Below, in pieces: positions 24,240-33,210 of a stretch of DNA of 64,000 nucleotides; within the stretch, counting starts at the first letter, position 1; each line of letters begins with the position of its first letter. The DNA comes from Chinchilla lanigera (Eukaryota; Chordata; Mammalia; Rodentia; Chinchillidae). The position numbers and the translations under genes are program-made. The stretch spans positions 1,850,149 through 1,914,148 of the forward strand of contig NW_004955470.1 in assembly GCF_000276665.1 (NCBI RefSeq). The letters are read 5' to 3'. A model generated the notes under the pieces. It was given only the letters and a program-made list of their open reading frames with translations, had not been told where the DNA came from and did no database searches.

Positions 24240-24440
24240 TCCCAAAACGATTTAAGAATCATCTAGATGCCTATTAAAAATACAATTACCGGGCTGGGGA
24301 TTTAGCTCAGCAGCACAGCGCCTGCCTGGCAAGCGCAAGGTCGTGAGTTCGATTCCCGGTACCGGAGAAACACCCCCCCAAATACAATTACCACAAAGTT
24401 ACCCTAAAGATTCTGATTTAATTGCTGTTGGCAGGACAAA
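24240..24440 (+). mobile_element. hAT-Charlie-type MER remnant carrying an ID
   Basis: 'ttaagaatcatctagatgcc' and 'agattctgatttaattgctg' are pieces of a non-autonomous hAT (MER) element. A young ID at 24293-24380 splits it; 'aatacaattacc' stands on both sides of the ID. Confidence 0.6.
24293..24380 (+). mobile_element. ID SINE, closest to consensus
   Basis: It has an intact A box, 'ctggcaagcgcaaggtcgtg' and 'agttcgattcccggtaccgg', and a short C/A tail. It has a perfect 12-bp target duplication. Confidence 0.95.
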
Positions 24441-24502
24441 AATCTTTATTCTACATCAAAGTGAGTCCGATTAGTTAAGACTGGGAAACAATGCTCATCT
24501 AG

Positions 24503-24830
24503 TACAGTGGTCCTCAATTTGGCACATATTAAAATTACCTGGGAAATTTAAAAATCTTAAAACCCGGGGTGAGGTCCAGATCGATGGAAAGAGCATCAGT
24601 ACATTGTTTGTTTGTTTGTTTTTGAGACAGGGTCCCACTTTGTACTTCAGTCTGGCCTTGAACTCAATTATGTAGTCCAGGCTAGCCTCAAACACAGGGC
24701 GATCCTCTTGCCTCAGCCTCCCACGTGTTAGGATTATAGGTGTGCACCACCATGCCTGGCACAACAGTACAGTATTTTTAAAAGCTCCCCAGAGACAGTT
24801 GAGAACCACTGATCTTGCAGAAACTTGAAA
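24503..24830 (+). mobile_element. hAT-Charlie-type MER element split by B1
   Basis: The outer ends 'cagtggtcctcaatttggca' and 'agacagttgagaaccactg' are inverted-repeat-like, as in short hAT MER elements. A B1 (minus, 24606-24766) is inserted. Confidence 0.7.
24606..24766 (-). mobile_element. B1-type SINE
   Basis: A (GTTT)n head, the doubled right block and 'gtgcaccaccatgcctggca'. Confidence 0.9.
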
Positions 24831-25004
24831 ATTTCTTGCGGAACCCTCTTATTAACTAGGCTTCCTTAAATTCTCAAAGCTAAGTAGTTGCAAAGCAGAA
24901 GCTTGAAACATTTTTCCTGACTCCTAATTCACTGTCTTTTAAGGTAGTTCTTTTATTTTCATGTGAGTTGCCAAGGGGAGGGGGAGCCAAAAATCCCTCT
25001 CTAG

Positions 25005-25200
25005 CCAGTGTGATGGCAACACATGCTGTAATCCCAGCACGGTGGGAGACTGGGGCAGGAGGATCACAAATTCTACGTCAGCCTCGGCAAATCAGCAATT
25101 TAGAGAGATTCTGTCTCAAAAAAATTTTTCAAAAGAGCTGAGGATGTAGTTCAGTGGAAAGGCCCTGAGTTCAATTTTGAGTACCACAAAACAAACTCTT
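25005..25200 (+). mobile_element. B1-dID dimer SINE
   Basis: 'gccagtgtgatggcaacaca' through 'gattctgtctcaaaaaaat' into 'gctgaggatgtagttcagtg' and 'gagttcaattttgagtacc'. Confidence 0.82.
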
Positions 25201-25627
25201 TTTGCCCCAGAATAACACAGCTGTTTAGTTGGCTAAATTAAAACACAGCTAACTAGAAAATATTTTTTTTAAATGGTCAAGTTGTTACATATACCCTATA
25301 AAAATTCTCTGAAGTGTTCATTTGAATTTCCTAAGTCAGTACTTTAAAATTTCAAAGTCTCTGACAGTTCCTTACTAATTATTCTCATCTCTACACTTGG
25401 TGATATGGTTTCTTCATTATGTAGAATACATAATTCTACAGTGATATTACTTTACCCACCCAAAGAACAGAAATCCTTTCTCCATATTAAAAAAAAATAA
25501 AGAATTTTAGGCTGCATTAGTAAAATACCCATCATTGACTTGTCCACAGATATTCTTACAAAGATTCTCATGGTACAGTTAACCCATTCCAAAAATTTAC
25601 TTTTTAATAATAATTATAAAATAAGTA

Positions 25628-25842
25628 ACAGGGGGGAGGTAGCTTGCCTAACAGGGGGGAGTAGAATGCTTGCCTAGCACTTAGGAGGCCCTGGGTTCGA
25701 GCTCCAGCATTGAAGAGGTGGGAAAAAAAGATGCTAAAAAATCAGGGTCTAAGAGGTAGTTTGATGGTAAAGTCCTTGCCTAGCATGTATGAGACCCTGA
25801 GTTCCACCCTCAGTATGCAGTTTTTTAAAAAAGAAAAAAAAT
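25628..25842 (+). mobile_element. two older ID SINEs in tandem
   Basis: 25628-25735 ends 'gggttcgagctccagcat'. 25745-25842 ends 'gagttccaccctcagtatg'. Both have the 'cttgcctagca' subtype. The first contains a small 'gcttgcctaacagggggg' duplication. Confidence 0.7.
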
Positions 25843-26640
25843 GTATGTCACATGCAAGCTTATACACCTGAATATTTGAAAGTGCACTTTCGTTTTTAAA
25901 ATTTTGCTACACATTGACTTGGATTACTTTTTGGTAATCTACTTTTATCATTACAGCATAGAAGTTGTTCCACCTTTTTATCCCTCTCAAAACTGCCAGA
26001 TACTTAAGATATTTCAAATTTTAGTGGTTTGTGATCTTTGCTTCTCCATTTAAAAGTGTTTGCATGCTTTATCAAAAGCAGTCCACATTTCTCCAAAAGT
26101 AAAACTTCAGCCATTCTTACATAATCCAGTTAGAATACAATGTATACTTGTATTCACAAAGCCTAGTTATGAAGTTCCAAATTTCCAATCCGTTTTCTAA
26201 ATAAGAATCAGATGCAAGGGATTTTGTTCCAGTAATTTTAATGAATGAACCCCCTCCCTTTTTAAATAATCAGATAATGTACACTCGCAATCTACCCCCA
26301 ACTACAGTATAATTTGTAAAACACCACCCCGACTGTTAAATGGGATCCAGACTGTGCCTCTTCAGGCACAGAAGTAAAACAGAACAAAATGAAAAATGCA
26401 GAAATCTCAGTTAAGTGTTCCAGGGAGCCAGACCCTCTCGGAAACCGGACTAGGCGGCACCATCCAGGGAGTTTCTAGTTCAGGAGACGACTGCTACGCT
26501 AAGGGCCACCAAGTCTCACGTCTTCGGTGTTCGCGCACTTAACTTGAAACGGGCCATCCGCAAGTGCAGGGGGCAAGCCCGCCGCAACACGCGGCCTCGG
26601 CGGGCAGCGGGCTGCGGGCTGCCCCGGGCCCCCCGCGCGC

Positions 26641-27057
26641 NNNNNNNNNNNNNNNNNNNNNNNNNNNNNNNNNNNNNNNNNNNNNNNNNNNNNNNNNNNN
26701 NNNNNNNNNNNNNNNNNNNNNNNNNNNNNNNNNNNNNNNNNNNNNNNNNNNNNNNNNNNNNNNNNNNNNNNNNNNNNNNNNNNNNNNNNNNNNNNNNNNN
26801 NNNNNNNNNNNNNNNNNNNNNNNNNNNNNNNNNNNNNNNNNNNNNNNNNNNNNNNNNNNNNNNNNNNNNNNNNNNNNNNNNNNNNNNNNNNNNNNNNNNN
26901 NNNNNNNNNNNNNNNNNNNNNNNNNNNNNNNNNNNNNNNNNNNNNNNNNNNNNNNNNNNNNNNNNNNNNNNNNNNNNNNNNNNNNNNNNNNNNNNNNNNN
27001 NNNNNNNNNNNNNNNNNNNNNNNNNNNNNNNNNNNNNNNNNNNNNNNNNNNNNNNNN
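26641..27057. other. ZC3H6: assembly gap (417 N), probable site of ZC3H6 exon 1
   Basis: The known mammalian N-terminus upstream of the exon 2 acidic block is not found on either side of the gap. A minus-strand ATG followed by ~10 codons and a donor in codon phase 2 is therefore expected inside it. This is an inference. Open frames running through the Ns are meaningless. Confidence 0.6.
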
Positions 27058-27360
27058 CGGGGCGCGGGGAGGACCCCTGCGCCGCCTGCGGGCTCCTGCT
27101 CCCGGCCGCCGCCGGCAGGTGACGAAGTGGTAAAAACTCACGGTTACTAGTGAGCGACACAGACACAGACTTTCCAGTCTATTAACAACCACGCCAGAGA
27201 GGTGGGACTCTAACTGCAAACACTGGGCAACGGCCCCGCGCTGCCGGCGCTGCCGCTCTAGTCTCTATTCGCCGCCGGTGGCTGAGGCGTGGGAGCGGCC
27301 GGGCGGCGTGCGGCGACGCGGGGATTTGGACAGTGGCCGTAACGGTGATTTCTCCTCACC

Positions 27361-27404
27361 AACATGGCGGCACCCGAGACAAGGCGGCTCGAGAAAATGG
27401 CGCC
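27361..27404 (+). promoter_or_regulatory. two YY1-like motifs
   Basis: 'aacatggcggc' at 27361-27371 and 'aaaatggcgcc' at 27394-27404 resemble the AAnATGGCGGC YY1 core, read on the strand opposite to ZC3H6. YY1 cores usually lie just downstream of a start site on the transcribed strand, so these could serve a divergent transcript. Confidence 0.55.
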
Positions 27405-27497
27405 GGCCGCAACACCTTGCCTGGGACTAAAGGGCAAGAGAGATTCCTCCGCGAGCCGCGGCCCTTGCCCAGCCCGCCGGGGCCGACAGCGTCTGCC

Positions 27498-27502
27498 ATT
27501 GG
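27498..27502 (-). promoter_or_regulatory. ZC3H6: CCAAT box (minus strand)
   Basis: 'gccattggctg' on the plus strand gives CCAAT on the ZC3H6 strand, inside the CpG island. Confidence 0.55.
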
Positions 27503-27887
27503 CTGAAGCTGCCTGTCGATCACATGCAGGGGCGGGCCGCCACCCGGCTCTGCGCAGCGGCGGAGGTGGCAGCCTGGTGGCGAGGCCAGGCAGCGAGAGG
27601 GACACGTCCGGATGGCGCTGGGAGTCGCGGGGGGAGGGGGAGGCGGCCTCACCGGAGCCTGCGGTCCCCCCAAGTCTCCGAGCCCATCTCTCCCCGAGGC
27701 TCCCGCCCAAGGGCTGACGGTTTCGTGATGCGTCAGGCCCACGGCCCCCAAAGCCGTTAGAAGGGGTGGGGTGAGACGGAGCTCCTGGCTGCAGCCTTGT
27801 CTCGTAGCCCGAGGGCCGTAACACCAATTTTGTCATAAAGGCTCATTATTATATTCTTTATTTCTATTGATGAATTATTACTTTGAT

Positions 27888-28259
27888 TTTATGAGTTTTG
27901 TTATATTACACAAGTACTTAGCAGGAAAAACATCAAAAAGATAAAAGTGTTGCGTTTTTAATATTTATTGTTTATAAAAAAGCATCAAAAATTTCAACTG
28001 TTTCAACGGTCGTTTGGTGTATAAAGTCTAAAAAATAACAAATTCTTGCATGAACTACAGTGAAAATACCAATAGAACGCTACAAAAACAGTAATCTTAA
28101 ATTATCAGACCTAAGGCAGTCTTCACACATAAGTGTATGAAGTGTATAAGTGTATCACTTCCAAACATAAGTGTATGCTCTCACTGACAGTACATGTATT
28201 ATCCTTTCTTGGCCTTTTTGTAGAACATACTTAACGTCTTGCTGGTCTCGCTGTTGTCA
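27888..28259 (-). repeat. piggyBac 3'-end tandem repeat, unit A (decayed)
   Basis: The most distal of three ~370-bp units. Its copy of the zinc-domain coding segment (about 28099-28195) has an in-frame stop (MYCQ then stop) and an internal expansion of 'ataagtgtat' to three copies. The last residues (CEDCL) are still readable. Confidence 0.8.
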
Positions 28260-28626
28260 GGAGGTCATTATACAATGTGTACTTAACAGGAGGAACATAA
28301 AATATTACTAAAATAAAGTTAAATTTTTTAGAAGTATTAATATGTTTAGAATAAACATCGTTTTCACATCAGCAGTGTACTTGCTCACAAAACGTGAAAG
28401 ATAACATCAATAATAAATTCATTATATGGCCTATAATGAAAATATCAATAGAATGCTACAACAAAAATAATCTTTGCTTCAATAGTCACACCCAAGGCAA
28501 TCTTCACACATAACAACTGCATGCTCCATGCACACGTCTCGCTTACACTGACAGCACATGTGTTTAGCTTTCCCTTACTATGTGGCAGGCCGTTCTTGTC
28601 ACCTCTCTTATCTTCCTGGTTTGTTA
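28260..28626 (-). pseudogene. piggyBac 3'-end tandem repeat, unit B (frameshifted zinc domain)
   Basis: The segment 28479-28561 still encodes HMCCQCKRDVCMEHAVVMCE and then DC, keeping the last six metal ligands and a stop. A one-base shift just upstream puts a stop before it, so it cannot be translated from the transposase frame as it stands. Confidence 0.8.
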
Positions 28627-28995
28627 GGAGCTTCCTACTAATAAAGTACAACATGCACTTAGCTGGAAAATAAGATATCAAAATAAAATTTTAAATATGT
28701 AATGAGTGCTTAGAATAGACATTTTTATAGCAGCTGTTTATTTGCTTACAAAACCTCAAAGATAGCATCAGAAATAAAAACCTCTGTGAATTACCATGTA
28801 AATACAAATAAAAGTCTACCAGAAAAATAAGCTTTGCTTTAACTGTCATACTCAAGGCAGTCTTCACATATGAAAACTGTGTGTTCCATACACAAGTGTC
28901 GCATACACTGATAGCACATATGTTTTGTTTTCCTGTCTTTTCCTGTAGGGCACAGTTGACATCTTTTTCGTTTTCCTGTTATCATAGTAGGTCTC
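28627..28995 (-). repeat. piggyBac 3'-end tandem repeat, unit C (functional copy)
   Basis: This unit includes the true 3' end of the transposase coding sequence (28839-28995) and its downstream flank. Shared landmarks with A and B: 'gcacttagctgg', 'caaagatagcatca' and 'aaggcagtcttcacat'. Confidence 0.8.
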
Positions 28996-30617
28996 TGTGA
29001 TGCTGTGCCTGCCTGTTCACCTGTCAGCTCACCAGTGTGCTCCACAATTTTTTTGCGTAATTCCCTGGGCAGAAACATTTTGTTTTTCCTCTGCTGTAAA
29101 TGTTCTCTTATGAGCTCCAGTCCCAATCTTCTAAGAAAATTTCTCCGTGATATTTTGCACTTGTTATTTTCTTTGTAAACTATGAAACTATTTATGCCAC
29201 ACATGTTTAGGACTGAGTAAAACACAACCATTGGCCAACGCTTTGTGTTTCGAGTGACATCATAGTTGCTGCATAACTCATCAACAACATCGACTCCGCC
29301 TTTGGTTTTGTTGTAGAAAGTTATCATCTCAGGCTTCTGTTTTGTTGAGGTTTCTCTATCAATATTTCCATCATAGTGCAGTGTTGACATCAGCAGTACC
29401 AGTTTATTTTTCTTTGCCATATACAAGGCCAATACTATATCTTTCTGAAATCCAAAGATTGTACTATACAATTCTCTGTTTTGAAATTGCAACATTTCAT
29501 TTGGAATTTCTGCTTTGTTCCTGTGTATAGTTCCTATGCTCGTCAACTTGTGCTCTGTTAGCAAATGTAACATCAATTGGAAATTGGTAAACCAATTGTT
29601 GAATGTCACATTCCGATTAGTTTGGGAGATGGGGGCAACAAGTCTGTCCACAACATCATTGGGTTTATTACTATATGAATGAGGACCTGGTGGCTGAGTT
29701 CCAGGATAAATTTCTAAATTGAAAGCATAATAAGTCTTCGAATCTACAAGGGCATAAATTTTTATGCCATATTTTGAAGGTTTTTTGGGTATAAACTGCC
29801 TGAAGCTACAGCGACCATGAAATGCTGCAAGATATTCATCAATAGTCATGTATTCAGATGGTGTATAAATTGCTTGACAATTACCCACAAATCTCTCAAA
29901 CCACAAGCGGATAGCAGCAAGATTATCAGTTCTTTTTCTTTCTTGGCGAGTGGTTTTGTCATCAAACCTCAGGCAATTTTGAAGGAAACCAAATCTCCTC
30001 AGTGTCATTGTTATCCTACAAACCTCAAGCCCGCATCCATCGCTTTTCCATAAGTCTTTTACATTCCTGCGACTACCATGAGAAAGCCCTGCTAAGTACA
30101 GCAGACCAATAAATGCTTTCAGCTCAGCTAGTGAGGTGTCATAATAAATACATTTTTGAGTATGGCTATTGGTGCATACAGAACGTTTTACTTGTATTTC
30201 AGCATTTGTGTATTTCACAACATTTTGTAGCATTTCATCTGTTATAAACAATTTCCAACATTGAATGGCAGCAGTGGCGTTCTGTCCAATAGGTTTCACC
30301 CCTGCCGAGATCCTCACTATATTTTCAGACCGAATTCTAACATTGGATTGTTCCATTTGGTTGCGTGACCATTTTGTACCATTTCTACCAGTCAAATATG
30401 TACTCACATTGCTATTTTCTTCATCGTTTGAATCACAGAGGTCTGCATTCCCTGTGTCTGTATCAGTCAATTCTTGCTCCATTTCACTGTCACAGGAACT
30501 TTGGCTCACATGGCCAACATCAAAGTCATTATCATCTTCAGCATCTATGCATGAATGATCTGATGATTCACTTTCAACCTCTTCCACAACTTGCAAATCT
30601 GGTTTTTCATGTGCCAT
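28839..30617 (-). CDS. piggyBac-type transposase, intact frame, second catalytic Asp replaced by Asn
   Basis: 592 codons, the length of known active piggyBac transposases. The start chosen is the ATG at 30617 in the strong context ACAATGG; the frame stays open 52 codons upstream to a TTG but has no ATG there that avoids the intron-like segment. Residues 1-90 are acidic and Ser-rich. The DDE_Tnp_1_7 (RNase H-like) core follows: Asp260 in MTIDEYL, then FIPKKPSKYGIKIYALVDS; VTFNNWFTN, where Asn340 (codon 29600-29598) stands for the catalytic Asp; and KGGVDVVDELC with Asp443 and Asp446. Then KRWPMVVFYS. The C-terminus (553-587) is a C-X2-C-X11-C-X2-C-X4-C-X2-H-X4-C-X2-C zinc domain, which binds transposon ends in this family. 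Asp-to-Asn at this place should abolish strand cleavage (inference). It could be a recently dead element or a domesticated gene. Confidence 0.93.
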   Translation of the reverse strand: MAHEKPDLQVVEEVESESSDHSCIDAEDDNDFDVGHVSQSSCDSEMEQELTDTDTGNADLCDSNDEENSNVSTYLTGRNGTKWSRNQMEQSNVRIRSENIVRISAGVKPIGQNATAAIQCWKLFITDEMLQNVVKYTNAEIQVKRSVCTNSHTQKCIYYDTSLAELKAFIGLLYLAGLSHGSRRNVKDLWKSDGCGLEVCRITMTLRRFGFLQNCLRFDDKTTRQERKRTDNLAAIRLWFERFVGNCQAIYTPSEYMTIDEYLAAFHGRCSFRQFIPKKPSKYGIKIYALVDSKTYYAFNLEIYPGTQPPGPHSYSNKPNDVVDRLVAPISQTNRNVTFNNWFTNFQLMLHLLTEHKLTSIGTIHRNKAEIPNEMLQFQNRELYSTIFGFQKDIVLALYMAKKNKLVLLMSTLHYDGNIDRETSTKQKPEMITFYNKTKGGVDVVDELCSNYDVTRNTKRWPMVVFYSVLNMCGINSFIVYKENNKCKISRRNFLRRLGLELIREHLQQRKNKMFLPRELRKKIVEHTGELTGEQAGTASQRPTMITGKRKRCQLCPTGKDRKTKHMCYQCMRHLCMEHTVFICEDCLEYDS

Positions 30618-30637
30618 TGTACTGAACTGCGCTACTT

Positions 30638-30724
30638 CTACCAGAAAAATCAAAAGAAAACTTTGTTTAAAAACCATAAATGCATACAAATTTAGCAGTA
30701 AAGCATTTCGTGGGTAAAACTCAC
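30638..30724 (-). other. 87-nt intron-like segment 5' of transposase start
   Basis: On the minus strand CAACAG|GTGAGT opens it and 'tttgatttttctggtag' closes it, a good donor and a pyrimidine-rich acceptor. It has 29 codons' length and no stop in the transposase frame, so both spliced and unspliced forms keep the frame. Position and signals suggest a small 5' intron; splicing is not shown. Confidence 0.5.
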
Positions 30725-31068
30725 CTGTTGCTGCTTTGGATCTCTTGTACACACCTTGCTGTTCGTCTGTCAAGTGGGTGAATACACAGATGGGTGTTTT
30801 GCTTTCTCCAGAGGTAGCTACTGTGAGTCACACCCACATAAGAGTGATGTGGTAAACATATGCAAAACCTGTTAGACGGAGTGCTATGTGAATAGAAATT
30901 CCAGTTTGACACTTTTGCACACATGCACCAAGTGGGTAAGCACCAAGATTGCTTCCTGTTACCCCCAGGCACTGCTACTAAGACACACGGCTGGGTACTA
31001 TTACGCTAAAGTAAAACTTTACAGTAGGAAATTATTGTATGGGCTGTTGTAACCCAGTGTTATGCCCC
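30725..31068 (-). other. piggyBac 5' leader region
   Basis: This is the presumed promoter and 5' untranslated region between the right terminus and the intron-like segment. No TATA box is evident. A small unrelated frame (30721-30972) runs through it, ends at the donor, and does not join the transposase frame after splicing. Confidence 0.45.
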
Positions 31069-31894
31069 TTAAAAACAAAACAAAACAAAAAAATCTTTGT
31101 TCCTGAAATAATAGGCAAAAGTCTTTTCTCCTTCAATGTTACAATGATTGTCTTTTTGTAACGTTTAGTGCTCACATGTGTTTTAAGGAAAATCAGAGCT
31201 TGACATGCAGTAATTTCTGTTATTTAATACTAGATTGACCGAGCCATTCCTTGGTAAAATTAGTCATTAAAATAATTACATAAATCTGACATTTCGTGAC
31301 AAGATTGACTTGTATGTAAGATATTTGCAAACATTTCAGAAATAGAAGCAGTGAAACATTGTATTTCTTTATACTTAAAATGTGGCCTTCTGAAATAATA
31401 CTTAAATGATGAGTCAATGTTTTGGCCTATTGAATGTAGTGATTACCCAATTCTGGGGGGTAGTTCATTGCTTTTTATGATGAGTTTAATGGTTAATCTC
31501 TCCAGCTATCTGGCTGCCTTTGCTTAATAGTGTGTTCTGCTAATACTTTAAATGAAATTATTCAGGACCAACTGCAATCAGTAGATAAAATTTGAAATTA
31601 GAAGTTTGGATCTGAACATTGAAAAGAGAAAGGAAATTACACTTTTTAAAGTTGAATATAGTCATTGACATGACCTGTACACTGATAATTCCACAGGCAG
31701 ATGCCACATTTGTGCATAATACATTTCTAAGAAACTTATAAGAAGCAGGCCTATTTTGTCTGGGGGAAGAACATTAGTTTTTTCTCTATTATGAGTATTT
31801 TACTTATTGTAGCTATCTAAAGGCAGAAAACAATTGCTTATTCACAAATGTGTTTTCTACCTGATTAGAAGCTTAGAGATTTGAGGGAGAAATC

Positions 31895-32075
31895 CCTGGT
31901 CCCTGGGTAGAATGATATACAAGGTTACACATGTTACAACAAGCATTGTTAATTTCCTACCACTTTGTTTGTAACTCTGTATTGTCTGTACTGTTCTTTT
32001 GCTATTTTGTAAAAGGTTGTCTGTCTGTTCATGTTTTCCTCCTTTTATTTTTAAAATAAAAAAAAAACAAGGTTA
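31895..32075 (+). mobile_element. L1 3' end
   Basis: 'gttaatttcctaccactttg' resembles 'gttaatttcctatcatcttg' near the end of the L1 at 12890. It ends in 'aaaataaaaaaaaaac'. Confidence 0.55.
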
Positions 32076-32140
32076 CAGATGAATATTTGCTTTATTGACA
32101 TTCCTTGAAAAGTTTACATGCACATCCCAATCCAGGAATC

Positions 32141-32252
32141 GGGGGCTGGGGATTTAGCTCAGCGGCACAGCACCTGCCTGGCAAGCGCAAGGTTGTGAGT
32201 TTAATTCCTGGTACTAGAAGAAAAACAAAAACAAAAAACAAAATAAAACCAA
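32141..32252 (+). mobile_element. ID SINE
   Basis: Near consensus with an A/C tail; 'aatccaggaatc' is duplicated on both flanks. Confidence 0.94.
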
Positions 32253-32310
32253 ATCCAGGAATCAGTACATAAGCTTTGTCACTGAAAAAGTACCTTTAAA
32301 ATGTTGCCTC

Positions 32311-32402
32311 CAGGGGCCAGGGATATAGCTCAGTGGCATAAGTGCCTGGCTGGCAAGCACAAGGTCCTGAGTTTGATTCCCGGTACCAAAAAAAAAAAAA
32401 AA
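32311..32402 (+). mobile_element. ID SINE
   Basis: 'ggggccagggatatagctca' type with a pure 15-base A tail; 'aaaatgttgcctcca' is duplicated exactly. Confidence 0.95.
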
Positions 32403-32626
32403 ATGTTGCCTCCAAACAAGATTAACATACACTTGTCAGGCTCCACTTCTACCTATATAGTTCTTGTTGTGAACAACCTCAGAATGAAAAATAGCTGATA
32501 GGTCTCCTGGCTATGTTTACTGTTTGCTTTTAATTTTTAATCTACAGTTTAGAAATACTTGTTTAGAATTTAATACAGCTTTTACAGTTAGTAAGTTCTA
32601 AGAAAAAAAAATCTTATTTCTCTTTG

Positions 32627-32772
32627 AGTCTTTTTGAGACAGGGTCTCATTATGCAGTTCAGGCTGGCCATGAGCTCACTTTGTAGCCCAGGCTGGCCTC
32701 AAACTTGCAATAATCCTCTTGCCTGGGCCTCCTGAGTGCTGGGATTACAGGTGTGCACCATGACACCCGGTT
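32627..32772 (-). mobile_element. B1-type SINE
   Basis: 'tttttgagacagggtctcat' start and a clear doubled right block ('caggctggc' twice). Confidence 0.92.
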
Positions 32773-32839
32773 TAAAAATCTAGATTGCATAGGCATAATT
32801 TTTATTTTATGAATATGTACTATCTTCATGTCTATATTC

Positions 32840-33210
32840 AGAACTATCTCTCATGTTTTGTCTAGATGTCTTTCATCTTTTATAGGTTTATTCCTAAGAA
32901 TTTCATATTTTTATTAGTTTTCTATTACTGCATAGCAAGTTACCATGAACTTGATGTTTTATTTATATATTTGCTGTTTTTGACACAGGGTCTCTCTATG
33001 TTGTTCATAGTGGCCTTGAACTCATTATGTAGCCCAAGCTGGCCTTGAACTCATGGCAATCCTCCTGCCTCAGCCTCCCAAGAGCTGGGATTGCAGGTGT
33101 GTACCACCACACCTAGTTTATTTATGTATTTGATGCTGGAATTTGAACCAGGACTTTGCACATGCTTAGCATGTGTCCTACCATTGAACTATACAGTAAG
33201 CCTTAACATT
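32840..33210 (-). mobile_element. L1/MLT1-like remnant with B1 and ID insertions
   Basis: 32860-32960 reads as antisense L1 ('cctaagaatttcatatt') followed by an MLT1-like start ('agttttctattactgcata'). 32965-33117 is a B1; 33118-33210 is an ID with 'gatgctggaatttgaacc'. Confidence 0.65.

Larger units (their letters stand above)
4974..26640 (-). other. ZC3H6: ZC3H6 intron 1
   Basis: About 21.7 kb separate exon 2 from the CpG island and hold no exon that I recognise. Repeats are listed separately. Stretches over 300 bases in which I recognise nothing: 4974-5140, 5800-6340, 7110-7680, 7780-7955, 8660-9220, 9320-10255, 10935-11905, 13370-13690, 13815-14045, 14600-15000, 15880-16040, 16145-16820, 16935-17660, 18240-19265, 19475-20085, 20915-21580, 21970-22365, 22865-23005, 23570-24240 and 25200-25620. 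25840-26430 is also featureless until the CpG island starts. Confidence 0.75.
26430..27835 (-). promoter_or_regulatory. ZC3H6: CpG island, ZC3H6 promoter
   Basis: GC-rich, CpG-dense DNA surrounds the gap and stops abruptly at about 27835, where AT-rich piggyBac sequence begins. It sits upstream of ZC3H6 exon 2 on the minus strand, in the place where the divergent ZC3H6 promoter lies in other mammals. An inverted CCAAT box is at 27498-27502, several GC boxes are present, and two YY1-like motifs are read on the plus strand. No TATA box is visible. The transcription start cannot be fixed because of the gap. Confidence 0.8.
27813..31068 (-). mobile_element. piggyBac-family DNA transposon
   Basis: The element is defined by its transposase gene (28839..30617). 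At the right end, a TTAA (31069-31072), the piggyBac target tetranucleotide, borders 'ggggcataacac' (read inward). At the left end 'gggccgtaacac' (27813-27824) matches that in 10 of 12 positions, as terminal inverted repeats would. No TTAA is seen left of it (the text is 'gcccga'), so the left boundary is uncertain or altered. It abuts the ZC3H6 CpG island and is transcribed in the same direction. The ends are inferred; the family is certain from the protein. Confidence 0.7.

Noticed and set aside
24293..24380. tRNA gene
   Set aside because: It has tRNA-like A and B boxes but is a young ID SINE with target duplications and a tail.
26516..27219. Several ~200-codon frames across the gap
   Set aside because: They are open only because N codons are counted as sense.
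27258..27836. 192-codon minus-strand frame in the ZC3H6 island
   Set aside because: Compositional; overlapping frames on both strands are equally open, and no ZC3H6 N-terminal sequence is in it.
30618..30773. Upstream extension of the transposase by 52 codons
   Set aside because: It would need a TTG start and read through the intron-like segment; the ATG at 30617 has a strong context and gives the family's usual length.
30721..30972. 83-codon frame in the piggyBac leader
   Set aside because: It is out of frame with the transposase before and after the putative splice and has no recognisable domain.
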